NCBI RefSeq assembly: GCF_021601625.1
Contig: NZ_BQHR01000016.1
Span: 62,001-126,000, forward strand
Reading direction: 5' to 3'
Source: Pseudomonas paraglycinae
GTDB taxonomy: Bacteria; Pseudomonadota; Gammaproteobacteria; Pseudomonadales; Pseudomonadaceae
DNA length: 64,000 nucleotides
The position numbers and the translations under genes are program-made. The notes below the pieces were generated by a model. It made no database searches. It was given only the letters and a program-made list of their open reading frames with translations, and was not told the DNA's origin. Positions 1-11,123 of this stretch are shown in pieces (position 1 is the stretch's first letter; every line of letters starts with the position of its first letter).

Positions 1-248
1 CGAGACCCCTTTTCAAAACTCGCCACCAATCGCCGGTTATGCCAGATAGCCGTACCTGTCACGCCTAGATTTAACGCCATCTCAACGGAGCTGCGGCTGA
101 AACACGCCGTAAGCGTCCGGACATCCGGTCTTACGAAGCTAAGCCGGTTGCCAACGATGCGGCAAAACTCTCCGAGTTCACTCGCCCGCTGCCTCGGCAG
201 GCGAGTGGGGAGGTCCTTTTTCATTTGGCCTCGGGTGTCTTTTTTCAT
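1..248 (-). CDS. Partial hypothetical protein with possible helix-turn-helix, runs off left edge
   Basis: An open frame starts at an ATG at 248-246 and stays open for 82 codons to the window edge, so the C-terminus is missing. A GGAG lies about 8 bases before the ATG. The N-terminus is very basic and begins MKKDTRGQMKKDLPTRLPR; the second MKKD could be the real start. Residues about 54-75 (SSVEMALNLGVTGTAIWHNR) have the spacing of a helix-turn-helix, which is only a guess from pattern. Codons such as AGA, TTA and CTA suggest a less GC-biased gene than its neighbours. It lies downstream of the tmRNA gene, whose 3' end is a common integration site for mobile elements, so acquired DNA is possible. 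I do not recognise the family. Confidence 0.4.
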   Translation of the reverse strand, partial: MKKDTRGQMKKDLPTRLPRQRASELGEFCRIVGNRLSFVRPDVRTLTACFSRSSVEMALNLGVTGTAIWHNRRLVASFEKGS

Positions 249-386
249 GACAAGGCTCCATGATTTCAGGCTCCCGGCGAATTCCTTTGGTAAACCATCT
301 GCCGGGTTGCAGCGGAGCGCGAAGACTAGCGTTTGGAAGCATCTTGAACCAGCTCATGAAAGTCGACGCGTGCTGCGGGAAATTTC

Positions 387-869
387 CTAGGACGCCTGCA
401 GACAGGAGCGAAGTTCACCCGACGTGAGCGTGTGCTTGAAGTGATGTTCCCACAACCGCACCCCCAGCCCGCCCGAACGATCCAACGAAGAACCCACCGT
501 CAGATCCGTGAGCAGCGTCGGCTGCAAACCGGCATCGAACAGCGCAAACCCGGCAGCGAGGCAGCAGGTTTCGGTTTGCAGGCCGCAGACCACCACGCGA
601 TCCAGATTCAGGCTTTTCAGGTATTCGATTGTGTCCGGGGAGGGCGCGTAGCCGTATTTGATGAAGGTGCGGTCTGCGGCGATCAGGCTGTCATCGTCCG
701 CCGCCGGGTGCCAGCCGAGCTGACGCTGGAATGGTGTGCGGGTTTCATCATGGCGTTCGACTGTTGCGATGCTGGGCAGTTTGCCGATCAGTGATTGAAT
801 GCCGTCGATCAGCCATTGCGGCGGGGAGAAGCTGGGTTGGACGTCGATGATCAGCAGTGCTTGGCGCAT
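387..869 (-). CDS. Isochorismatase-family cysteine hydrolase
   Basis: A 160-residue protein of the isochorismatase-like hydrolase fold, a cytoplasmic family that hydrolyses amides or vinyl ethers such as nicotinamide or isochorismate. The expected catalytic triad is visible: Asp9 in ALLIIDVQ, Lys in the FIKYGY segment near residue 71, and Cys in TETCCLAAG near residue 103. The protein is somewhat shorter than typical nicotinamidases, and the substrate cannot be told from sequence. The ATG at 869-867 has GGAGACC just upstream. The gene lies downstream of tmRNA on the same strand but behind a terminator hairpin, so it probably has its own promoter or depends on readthrough. Confidence 0.85.
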   Translation of the reverse strand: MRQALLIIDVQPSFSPPQWLIDGIQSLIGKLPSIATVERHDETRTPFQRQLGWHPAADDDSLIAADRTFIKYGYAPSPDTIEYLKSLNLDRVVVCGLQTETCCLAAGFALFDAGLQPTLLTDLTVGSSLDRSGGLGVRLWEHHFKHTLTSGELRSCLQAS

Positions 870-900
870 GAGGTCTCCGGGGATGAATCTCCAGATGCAA

Positions 901-925
901 CAAGGCCCGCACTGGGCGGGCCTTG
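901..925 (-). terminator. Terminator after tmRNA
   Basis: A GC-rich hairpin pairs CAAGGCCCGC with GCGGGCCTTG around a short loop, beginning about 12 bases past the tmRNA CCA end. On the minus strand it is followed by TTGCATCTGG, only a weak T-tract. It is well placed to end the ssrA transcript. Confidence 0.7.
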
Positions 926-936
926 TCGTTGAGAGT

Positions 937-1326
937 TGGTGGAGCCGGGGGGATTTGAACCCCCGTCCGCCAGTACTCCGCTGTCGGTACTACATGCGTA
1001 GCCGTGTCTATTAAGTTAACCCTCAGCGACCCGACGGGCAGGGTGCTTTGGGCGAGTTGTGTAAGTTTTAGCCGCTTTGTCCACAACGTACTGCACGGCG
1101 ATTCTGTTCTATATGACAATCATTTTGGGTTTACAGACATCCCCTGATGATTGCTGGACCCGAAGGTACCAGGAGTGCATGTCAGCTGCAATTAAGCAGC
1201 GAGAGCAGCACCGTATTGGTCGTCATTGGCAACTATAAGAAGTTGCAACAGTGGATTTACGACTTCTGTTACCAAGTCGGCATGCACCTAGAGTTTCGCA
1301 ACCGGCGTCGAATCCTAAACGGCCCC
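937..1326 (-). ncRNA. ssrA: tmRNA (transfer-messenger RNA)
   Basis: tmRNA rescues stalled ribosomes together with SmpB, adding a degradation tag to the unfinished protein. Read on the minus strand, the RNA starts GGGGCCGTTTAGGATTCGAC and ends with a T-arm and acceptor finishing GGCTCCACCA, both hallmarks of one-piece proteobacterial tmRNA. The tag frame lies at 1230-1192 and encodes ANDDQYGAALAA followed by TAA, ending in the AA recognised by ClpXP-type proteases. A TATACA at 1345-1340 is a plausible -10 element. The length of 390 nt includes CCA. Two short ORFs on the plus strand across this region are non-coding overlap. The partner gene smpB lies about 10 kb away in this window. Confidence 0.97.
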
Positions 1327-1390
1327 GAGCCTGGTGCTCTGTATATCTTGTGAGCAACAAGCCTGCGCAGTGTACGCCAAACGGCTCACA

Positions 1391-1412
1391 AGGCCAACCC
1401 GAAGGTTGGCCT
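1391..1412 (-). terminator. Weak terminator hairpin after small secreted protein gene
   Basis: AGGCCAACC and GGTTGGCCT pair around a CGAA loop, 9 bases beyond the stop codon of the 92-residue ORF. The downstream minus-strand sequence has no real T-run, so efficiency is uncertain. Confidence 0.5.
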
Positions 1413-1421
1413 GAGCTTCGA

Positions 1422-1700
1422 TCAGTTGTTGGTTCCGCTGGTTTTGCGGATTTCCAGAATGGTTTGCTGGGTTTCAGCCACGCATTCGTCGATCTTGCCC
1501 TGGGCCTTGAGTGCCTGGGCCTTCTGCACACTGGCTTCAACCCGTTGATTCAGGTCGGGTGAGGCCATTGCCTGCGCCTTGGCGTTGTTGATGGTTTGCA
1601 GATTGGCATCGCACAGATCGGCAGGCTTGTCGGCGGCGAACGAAGCAGACGCCATCATCGAGGCAGTAACGAACAGACCTAACAGTACAGAACGTTTCAT
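1422..1700 (-). CDS. Small secreted hypothetical protein
   Basis: A 92-residue protein with a clear Sec signal peptide: MKRSVLLGLFVTASMMAS followed by ASFA|ADK, giving a likely cleavage after residue 22 and a mature product of about 70 residues. The mature part is alanine- and glutamine-rich, probably helical, with two cysteines (in LCDAN and DECVAE) that could form a disulfide in the periplasm. I chose the ATG at 1700-1698 because GGAG sits about 7 bases upstream; the longer frame would bury the signal peptide. It stands alone between tmRNA and the lactate genes. No function can be assigned. Confidence 0.75.
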   Translation of the reverse strand: MKRSVLLGLFVTASMMASASFAADKPADLCDANLQTINNAKAQAMASPDLNQRVEASVQKAQALKAQGKIDECVAETQQTILEIRKTSGTNN

Positions 1701-1769
1701 ATGAATCTCCTTGAACTGAGGGATCCAGACTTCGCTGGCCGTCAGGACGGGCAACCGAATGGAGGACAA

Positions 1770-1787
1770 GCCCCGATTGTTCGGGGC
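1770..1787 (-). terminator. Probable terminator of the lactate operon
   Basis: GCCCCGA and TCGGGGC form a perfect seven-pair stem with a four-base loop, about 45 bases after the dld stop codon. Only a short T-rich stretch follows on the minus strand. Confidence 0.55.
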
Positions 1788-1830
1788 CTGTTCTGTGGAC
1801 TGCGGTCGCTCGCAAGGGTTCTATTTTTCT

Positions 1831-4649
<2,819 letters not shown>

Positions 4650-4653
<4 letters not shown>

Positions 4654-5321
4654 TGGTCCTCCAGGATCAACACCACCAGGTCTTTCGGGCCGTGAGCGCC
4701 GTAAGCCAGGACTTGTTCGATGTCGGCGGTTTTCGACGGGCCGGACACCAGCAGCGCATTGGTCGGCATACCTTGCGCCCACTCGAATTCCCGCTGCACC
4801 TGATAGAAGTTGTCGCGGATCTGGCTGGCCTTGAGCAGGGCGAAATGCACCGGTGGCACCAGACTCATCAGCCGTGGTTCTTCGCGGGTCGGCCAGAGAA
4901 TTAGGCTGCCGGTGGCGGCAATGGCGCCGAGGGTGCCGGTCAGGCTGGCCGGAGTGTCGTTGAACAACTCGGCTTTCCACTCTTCCATCGGCCGGTCGTA
5001 GGACTTCAGCGCCGGCAGATCAGGATTGTTCGCCCAGTGTTGTGTGATGCGCTGCCCGTGAGGTGTAGTCGGTGCGATCAACAGGCTCGGCAACTGGCGG
5101 TCACGCAGCAATTGCGCCAGTAACGCCGGCCACCCATCAGCGGAACTCAGGTGGATTTCGGTGTGCACCGCTTCCATCAATTTGCGCAGTTGCGGGATCC
5201 GTTGTTCGGCGCTGTAGGTGTAAGGCTGGGTCACCAGATCGACGTCGAAGTTGTCGGCAATCGGCGTGGTGCCGGTCAGGCTTTTCCTTAACTTGCCGAG
5301 GATGTTTTGCTTGGCGCTCAT
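4650..5321 (-). CDS. lutC: Lactate utilization protein LutC
   Basis: A 223-residue LUD-domain protein, one of three subunits of the LutABC complex that oxidises L-lactate to pyruvate in the cytoplasm. It begins MSAKQNILGKLRKSLTG and contains the family segment GALGAIAATGSLILWPT, a glycine-rich loop typical of LutC/YkgG. The ATG at 5321 shares one base with the lutB stop (TGATG), and the lutC stop overlaps the dld start, so the four downstream genes are tightly coupled. A TTG one codon earlier is a possible but less likely start. Confidence 0.92.
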
Positions 5322-6775
5322 CAACGGTCTCCTTGTTTGGCCAGGTGTTCGCGAGCCATGTCATGCAGTGAGCGGGCGGCGGGTTTCGGCGCGCTGTGAT
5401 TTTGTGTCCACGGGCCGACATTGTTCGGCGCCAGCGCGCGCAGGCGTGTGGCGAAAAACGCAAACAGCCGATACAAGGTCGGCGAGCTGTTGAGCTTCGC
5501 CCAGGCGTTCCAGATGAAGCGTTCCTTGCGCGAGTATTTGCTGCCCTGACCGCGCATCACTTGATGAGGGCTGTCGGGGGCTTTGACGTTCTCTTCGCGT
5601 AGGCGGCGCAGCAGTGCGGGAATAGGAATTTTTACCGGACACACTTCACCGCAGGCACCGCATAACGAAGAAGCGCTCGGGTGATCCGGGACTTTCGCCA
5701 GGCCGACCATGTGCGGGGTGATGATTTTGCCGATCGGGCCGGGGTAAACCTCGCCGTAGGTATGGCCGCCGACGCGGGTGTAGACCGGGCAATGATTCAT
5801 GCAGGCGCCGCAGCGGATGCAGTTCAACGTCTGGCGCAATTCACTGTCAGCGAAGGCCTGGCTGCGACCGTTGTCGAGCAGTACCAGATGCACTTCCTGC
5901 GGGCCGTCGAGTTCGTGTTCCTTGCGCGGGCCGGAGATCATGTTGACGTAGGTGGTGATCGGAATGCCCAGCGCCGAGCGGGTCAGCAATGACAGCAGCG
6001 GCACCACGTCGCGCAGGTTTTCCACGACCTTTTCGATGCCGGTGACGGCGATGTGCACCGGCGGCACGGTGGTGGTCATGCGGCCGTTGCCTTCGTTTTC
6101 CACCAGCAGCAGTGTGCCGGTTTCGGCCACCGCGAAGTTGACACCGGAGACGCCGATGTCCGCTTCGAAGAATTTCTGCCGCAGGACTCTGCGACCGATC
6201 TGAATGAGTTGGTCAACGTCCTTGGTGTATTCCACGCCAAGTTTGTCGTGGAACAAGGACGCGACCTGACCGGCATTCTTGTGGATTGCCGGCATGATTA
6301 TGTGTGAAGGCTTCTCGTGGTCGAGCTGGACGATGTACTCCCCCATGTCGGACTCCAGACACTCAATGTCCCGAGCCTCGAGGAAATGGTTCATCTCCAT
6401 CTCTTCGCTGACCATCGATTTGCCCTTGATCACTTGCCGCGCCTCGTGAGCGCGGATGATCGAAAGGACGATGCCATTGGCCTCGTCCACCGTTTCCGCC
6501 CAGTGCACTGTCACACCGTTGCGGGTCAGGTTCTGTTCCAGTTGCTCGAGCAGGTCGGGCAACTTGGAGAGCGCACGCGCCCTGATCGAGTTGCCCAGGG
6601 CGCGTAAGTGTTCTCTTTCGTGGGCATCGCTGAAAGCCGCTGCCCGCTTGGTCATCAGTGAATCCATCGCGGTGCGGAAGTTGTTCCGTAACTGCGAATC
6701 GCCCAGGGCGTTGTGCGCCCGGGTGCGGAAGTCTTCTTCTACGGCAACCGTAGGAATAATCGTGGAAGTGCTCAT
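5321..6775 (-). CDS. lutB: Lactate utilization iron-sulfur protein LutB
   Basis: A 484-residue protein with an N-terminal LUD domain (about residues 60-290, including the GVSGVNFAVAETGTLLL segment) and a C-terminal ferredoxin-like domain carrying CIRCGACMNHCP and CGACGEVCP for two 4Fe-4S clusters. It is the electron-transfer subunit of the LutABC lactate oxidase. The start ATG overlaps the lutA stop as ATGA. Its length fits LutB/YkgF family members. Confidence 0.94.
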   Translation of the reverse strand: MSTSTIIPTVAVEEDFRTRAHNALGDSQLRNNFRTAMDSLMTKRAAAFSDAHEREHLRALGNSIRARALSKLPDLLEQLEQNLTRNGVTVHWAETVDEANGIVLSIIRAHEARQVIKGKSMVSEEMEMNHFLEARDIECLESDMGEYIVQLDHEKPSHIIMPAIHKNAGQVASLFHDKLGVEYTKDVDQLIQIGRRVLRQKFFEADIGVSGVNFAVAETGTLLLVENEGNGRMTTTVPPVHIAVTGIEKVVENLRDVVPLLSLLTRSALGIPITTYVNMISGPRKEHELDGPQEVHLVLLDNGRSQAFADSELRQTLNCIRCGACMNHCPVYTRVGGHTYGEVYPGPIGKIITPHMVGLAKVPDHPSASSLCGACGEVCPVKIPIPALLRRLREENVKAPDSPHQVMRGQGSKYSRKERFIWNAWAKLNSSPTLYRLFAFFATRLRALAPNNVGPWTQNHSAPKPAARSLHDMAREHLAKQGDR

Positions 6776-7596
6776 CGCGCACCTCCGGTTCGTTGCCAGA
6801 GAAAGCTCGCCAGGTGTTGCCCGCGCAGTGCTTCCTGCTGTTTTTCCAGCGAGCCGTTGATGTTCATCAGGCAGCCGCAGTCGGCACTGAGTACCTGATG
6901 CGCGCCGGATTCCTTCAACGCTCGGGTCTTGTCAGCCACCATCGCGCCGGAAATGTCTGGCATACGGACGCTGAATGTCCCACCGAAGCCACAGCATTCG
7001 CTTTCGTGATCGTGGTTGACCCGTTCCACCTTGCTCAACTGCGCCAACAACTCGCGGCCGTGCAGGTGGGTGTTCATTTCCCGTCGCGCCGAACACGAGG
7101 TGTGCAGCGCCACTTTGACCGGCTCGCCGCTGTCCTTGAGCTGCACCTTGCAGACGAACAGCAGAAACTCGGCCAGCTCATAGGTGCGGGCCGCGAGGGC
7201 CTGAACCTGTTTCAGCGTTTCCGGCTCGTCCTTGAACAAGTCGGCGTAATGCTCGCGGATCATTCCGGCGCACGAACCCGACGGCACCACCACCGGATAG
7301 TCCCCGGCAAACAGCGCCAGTTGCGAGCGCGCCACCGTCCGTGCCTGCTCGGTGTAACCCGAGGTGTAGGCCGGTTGTCCGCAGCAGCTCTGCCCTTGCG
7401 GGTAATCGACCCGAATGCCCTCGCGTTCCAGCAAGTGGATCGCGTCCATCCCGGCTTCCGGATAGAACAGGTCGACCACGCACGTGCCGAACAGGTAGAC
7501 CCGCGACGGTTTCTCGCTGGGGTATTGCCGGGGTTCGGGCAGTGGCGGTGCGACGCGAGTGGCGTTGGGCACGGCGTTGTAAAAAAGCTCGCTCAT
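6772..7596 (-). CDS. lutA: Lactate utilization protein LutA (CCG domains)
   Basis: A 274-residue Fe-S oxidoreductase with two CCG domains, visible as SCCGQPAYTSG near residue 70 and SECCGFGGTFSV near residue 195. This subunit resembles the GlpC/HdrB electron-transfer proteins and works with LutB and LutC. I chose the ATG at 7596-7594 (MSELFYNAVPN) because GGAGAC precedes it; the frame could be opened further upstream, but that sequence crosses the intergenic hairpin. A gap of about 150 bases separates it from lldP. Confidence 0.92.
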   Translation of the reverse strand: MSELFYNAVPNATRVAPPLPEPRQYPSEKPSRVYLFGTCVVDLFYPEAGMDAIHLLEREGIRVDYPQGQSCCGQPAYTSGYTEQARTVARSQLALFAGDYPVVVPSGSCAGMIREHYADLFKDEPETLKQVQALAARTYELAEFLLFVCKVQLKDSGEPVKVALHTSCSARREMNTHLHGRELLAQLSKVERVNHDHESECCGFGGTFSVRMPDISGAMVADKTRALKESGAHQVLSADCGCLMNINGSLEKQQEALRGQHLASFLWQRTGGAR

Positions 7597-7696
7597 CAGG
7601 CGTGTCTCCGGGTGGGCCCGGTTATCCGTCTGTTGAGGCTGCCGAATATAGAGCGCGTTGCTTTCAGCAGCCTTACAGACCGGGTTGTGAATTGCT

Positions 7697-7721
7697 GACG
7701 CCGGAATCACGAACCGGCGTC
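7697..7721 (-). promoter_or_regulatory. Intercistronic hairpin between lldP and lutA
   Basis: GACGCCGG and CCGGCGTC form a perfect eight-pair stem with a nine-base loop in the lldP-lutA gap. No T-run follows, so it looks more like an mRNA stability or processing element than a full terminator. It may let lldP and lutABC-dld be expressed at different levels. Confidence 0.4.
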
Positions 7722-7746
7722 GGTTATTTCCATGTCGCTTGTAGTC

Positions 7747-9441
7747 TTAATGCACCAGCATGCCGGTGAACCAATAGGCCTGGGCCAAAGTGATCAGACC
7801 GACGATCGTGGCAAAGAATAGGCTGTGCTTGAGGGTGAAGCGGAACAGATCGGATTCCTTGCCCACCAGACCGGTCGCGGCGCAGGCCACGGCGATCGAT
7901 TGTGGCGAAATCATTTTGCCGGTCACGCCGCCGCTGGTATTGGCCGCCACCAGCAGGGTGTCGTTGACCCCGATCTGGTGTGCGGTGGTCGCTTGCAGCG
8001 AGCTGAACAGCGCGTTGGACGAAGTATCGGAACCGGTCAGGAACACGCCGAGCCAGCCGAGGAATGGCGAGAAAAACGGGAACGCTGCGCCAGTACCGGC
8101 CAGCACCAGAGCCATGGTCGAGGACATGCCGGAATAGTTGGTGACGAAGGCAAACGCCAGCACCATGCCGATCGACAGGATCGGCCAGCGCAGTTCGTAG
8201 AAGGTCTCTTTCAAAGTGGTCAGACCAGTTTTGAAATTGATCTTCAGCACCAGCATCGAGATCAGTGCGGAGAAGAAAATTGCCGTGCCGGTCGCGGAAA
8301 TCGGATCGAGTTTGAATACGGCCGGGATCGCGGTCGGAGCAGCAACGATCGGAGCGGTCTTGATCACCAGTTGATCCAGGTGCGGAATCGCGAAGTTGAA
8401 CACCCAGGCGTACATCGAACCGCCGGCGGCGAACATGGCTTTGAAAGGCTTGAGGGTCCAGATGGTCACCAGCACGGTGAGGATCAGGAACGGCGACCAC
8501 GCCTTGAAGATTTCCCCGAGGCTGTAGGGCGAAGCGACGGTGGTGCGCTTCTGGCCGAAACCGCCGACGCTGGCGGAGACCACCGAAGCGGATACGGCGC
8601 CGACGATGTGCTGGCCGGCGGCACGTTTCGGTTGCCAGACCTTCAGGAACAGGGTCAGCGAAATCAGACTGGCCAGGGCCGACGTGATGTCCGGCAGCTC
8701 CGGGCCGATGAAATTCGAAGTGAAGTATTGGGTGACAGCGAAGCTCAGGCCGGCAACCAGTGCGGCTGGCCAGGTTTCACGCACGCCGCGCAGGCCGTCC
8801 ATCATGAACACCAGCCAGAACGGCACGAACAGCGACAGCAGCGGCAGTTGGCGGCCGGTCATGGCGCCGATCTTGAACGCGTCGATACCGGTGACTTGCC
8901 CGGCCACGATGATTGGAATCCCCAGTGCGCCGAACGCCACCGGTGCGGTGTTGGCAATCAGGCACAGGCCGGCGGCGTACAGCGGGTTGAAGCCCAGTCC
9001 TACGAGCAGCGCAGCGGTAATCGCCACTGGCGCGCCGAAGCCGGCGGCACCTTCCAGGAATGCACCGAAGCAGAAACCGATCAGCAGCACCTGCAGACGC
9101 TGGTCGTCAGTGATCGACAGCACCGAGCTGCGGATGACCTCGAACTGACCGCTCTTGACCGTCAGTTTGTACAGGAACACAGCCGCCACAATGATCCAGG
9201 CAATCGGCCACAGACCATAGGCGAAGCCATATCCGGCAGCGGCGAACGCCATGTCGACCGGCATCTGGAACGCGAAGATCGCCACAAGGATCGCCAGGGC
9301 GAGCGTGATGCTGCCGGCTACATGACCTTTGAGGCGGAACACCGCCAGAGCGAGGAAGAAGAACACGATGGGGATGACGGCCGCGAGTGCGGACACGCCG
9401 AGACTGCCGAGCGGGCTGTAGAGCTGTTGCCAGGTTTGCAT
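7747..9441 (-). CDS. lldP: L-lactate permease
   Basis: A 564-residue inner-membrane lactate/proton symporter of the LctP family. Nearly the whole protein is hydrophobic helices, with the family motif [16 protein letters not shown] near residues 125-140 and [17 protein letters not shown] near the C-terminus. Its length matches family members. It is the first gene of the minus-strand lactate operon, divergent from lldR, and the promoter side carries the LldR-type operator. It should import L-lactate, D-lactate and possibly glycolate for the enzymes downstream. Confidence 0.95.
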   Translation of the reverse strand: MQTWQQLYSPLGSLGVSALAAVIPIVFFFLALAVFRLKGHVAGSITLALAILVAIFAFQMPVDMAFAAAGYGFAYGLWPIAWIIVAAVFLYKLTVKSGQFEVIRSSVLSITDDQRLQVLLIGFCFGAFLEGAAGFGAPVAITAALLVGLGFNPLYAAGLCLIANTAPVAFGALGIPIIVAGQVTGIDAFKIGAMTGRQLPLLSLFVPFWLVFMMDGLRGVRETWPAALVAGLSFAVTQYFTSNFIGPELPDITSALASLISLTLFLKVWQPKRAAGQHIVGAVSASVVSASVGGFGQKRTTVASPYSLGEIFKAWSPFLILTVLVTIWTLKPFKAMFAAGGSMYAWVFNFAIPHLDQLVIKTAPIVAAPTAIPAVFKLDPISATGTAIFFSALISMLVLKINFKTGLTTLKETFYELRWPILSIGMVLAFAFVTNYSGMSSTMALVLAGTGAAFPFFSPFLGWLGVFLTGSDTSSNALFSSLQATTAHQIGVNDTLLVAANTSGGVTGKMISPQSIAVACAATGLVGKESDLFRFTLKHSLFFATIVGLITLAQAYWFTGMLVH

Positions 9442-9492
9442 ATGGGGTGGCCCCTAATTGTTGTTGGTCAGGCACTGTCAGCGTTCTTGGTT

Positions 9493-9509
9493 AATTGGTA
9501 ATACCAATT
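9493..9509. promoter_or_regulatory. LldR/PdhR-type operator palindrome
   Basis: AATTGGT AAT ACCAATT is a perfect inverted repeat matching the known PdhR/LldR GntR-family half-sites (ATTGGT-N3-ACCAAT). It lies about 50 bases upstream of the lldP start and 195 bases from lldR, well placed for lactate-relieved repression of lldP. Sequence match plus context; binding itself is inferred. Confidence 0.8.
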
Positions 9510-9703
9510 TACAATCGCTGTTGGCTAGGGTAAAAGCCTTGATGTCGGTGTGTCAATTTGCCGCCCTAAAACTTTTGTCGAATCGCCGGTGCAGAGCTCG
9601 ATCTGATCCGGTCGCCCAAGTGTCATCTGGCAGGTGTCGGCAACGCGCCGATAGGCCAGAATAGAGAGCCCGGCGAGCGGTCGGGATGGTGGAGAGTTGA
9701 GTG

Positions 9704-10471
9704 ATGGGGTTTGATCAGATACGTCAGCGCCGTTTGTCTGACGACATTGTCGAGCGACTGGAAGGGATGATTCTTGAGGGCACGCTGAAGTCTGGCGAGC
9801 GTCTGCCAGCCGAGCGGACACTGGCGGAACAGTTCGGTGTTTCCCGGCCCTCGTTGCGCGAAGCGATTCAGAAACTGGCGGCAAAGGGTTTGCTGGTCAG
9901 TAAGCAGGGCGGCGGCAACTATGTCGTGGATAGCCTCGGTTCGACGTTCAGCGATCCGCTGCTGCAATTGCTGGAAAGCAATCCCGAGGCGCAGCGCGAT
10001 TTGCTGGAATTTCGCCACACGCTGGAGGCATCGTGCGCCTATTACGCGGCATTGCGCGCCACGGATGTGGATCGTGAACGGCTGACGGCTGCGTTTGAAG
10101 AATTACAGGACTGCTATTCGCGTCATGACGAAGTGAGCCGGGCGGAAGAGGGCGCGGCGGATGCGAAATTCCATCTGGCGATTGCCGAAGCCAGTCATAA
10201 CGCGGTGTTGCTGCACACCATTCGCGGGCTGTTCGATCTGCTCAAGCGCAACGTCGTGACCAACATCGGTGGCATGTACAAGCAGCGCACGGAAACCCGC
10301 GACATGCTGATCACCCAGCATCGGGAGTTGTATCTGGCGATTATCGAGGGGCGCGCGGAACAGGCGCGTGAGGTGTCCAGCCGACACATTCTGTATGTGC
10401 AAGAAGTGCTGGAAGAGGTGCGTCAGGAAGTGCAGCGCATGGCTCGCGCCGAGCGACGTAAAGGGATGTAA
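9704..10471 (+). CDS. lldR: GntR-family lactate-responsive repressor LldR
   Basis: A 255-residue regulator with an N-terminal winged helix (residues about 8-75, including GERLPAERTLAEQFGVSRPS) and a C-terminal FCD ligand-binding domain with histidines suited to bind a metal and a hydroxyacid. Family members sense lactate and repress lldP-type operons. It is divergent from lldP, and the matching operator is present between them. The ATG at 9704 is preferred; a GTG at 9701 is also compatible with the GGAGAG ribosome site. The stop codon adjoins the smpB terminator hairpin. Confidence 0.92.
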   Translation: MGFDQIRQRRLSDDIVERLEGMILEGTLKSGERLPAERTLAEQFGVSRPSLREAIQKLAAKGLLVSKQGGGNYVVDSLGSTFSDPLLQLLESNPEAQRDLLEFRHTLEASCAYYAALRATDVDRERLTAAFEELQDCYSRHDEVSRAEEGAADAKFHLAIAEASHNAVLLHTIRGLFDLLKRNVVTNIGGMYKQRTETRDMLITQHRELYLAIIEGRAEQAREVSSRHILYVQEVLEEVRQEVQRMARAERRKGM

Positions 10472-10506
10472 AAAAGACCGCTCCCGTGCAAGGCGCGGGA
10501 ACGGTC
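10471..10506 (-). terminator. Terminator of smpB (shared with convergent lldR)
   Basis: GACCG-CTCCCG pairs with CGGGA-ACGGTC (10476-10506), and on the minus strand the stem is followed by six T residues (10475-10470). This is a classical intrinsic terminator for smpB and overlaps the lldR stop codon. Confidence 0.85.
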
Positions 10507-10521
10507 ATTCAGGCAGAAGAA

Positions 10522-11004
10522 TCAGTCTTCCTTGCCCTTGTTGCGCACCGCACGCTGTAACTCGCGACCGGCGTCGCGTTCGCGTTCGGTGTCACGCTTG
10601 TCGTATTCCTTCTTGCCCTTGCCCAGTGCGATCTCGCACTTGACCATGTGCTTGCTCCAGTACCAGGACAGGCACACGCAGGCGTAACCCTTTTGCTGCA
10701 CGGCGGCGGCGAGCTTGTCCAGCTCGCGGCGGTTGAGCAGCAGCTTGCGGGTACGCACCGGGTCGGCAATGACGTGGGTGCTGGCGGTCATCAGAGGCGT
10801 GATGTGGCTGCCGAGCAACCAGGCTTCGCCATCCTTGAGCAACACGTAACTGTCGACCAGTTGCAGTTTGCTTGCCCGCAGACTTTTTACTTCCCAGCCG
10901 GCCAGGACCAGACCAGCCTCGAACTTGTGCTCGATGAAGTAATCGTGTCGCGCCTTTTTGTTTTGCGCGATGGTCCCTGTTGGGTGTTTCTTCTGTTTAG
11001 CCAT
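10522..11004 (-). CDS. smpB: SsrA-binding protein SmpB
   Basis: A 160-residue RNA-binding protein that delivers tmRNA to stalled ribosomes and mimics the anticodon arm. Conserved features are the oligonucleotide-binding barrel ([30 protein letters not shown]) and the basic C-terminal tail with [15 protein letters not shown], which enters the empty mRNA channel. It is a single gene with its own terminator. Its RNA partner ssrA lies about 10 kb away on the same strand. Confidence 0.97.
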   Translation of the reverse strand: MAKQKKHPTGTIAQNKKARHDYFIEHKFEAGLVLAGWEVKSLRASKLQLVDSYVLLKDGEAWLLGSHITPLMTASTHVIADPVRTRKLLLNRRELDKLAAAVQQKGYACVCLSWYWSKHMVKCEIALGKGKKEYDKRDTERERDAGRELQRAVRNKGKED

Positions 11005-11123
11005 AGGGGCGGCATTATATGGAGATAAACGGCTGTCGGCTACGGTGATGCTGCGTGCTTGAGCAGGTTGAGTGAATCCCGGACAATGCGGCCTCTTTTT
11101 CTAACGCTTGGGCGTGATAAACG

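Noticed and set aside
799-1353. Short plus-strand ORFs across the tmRNA region
   Set aside because: They run through the tmRNA acceptor arm and tag region, which fully explain the sequence.
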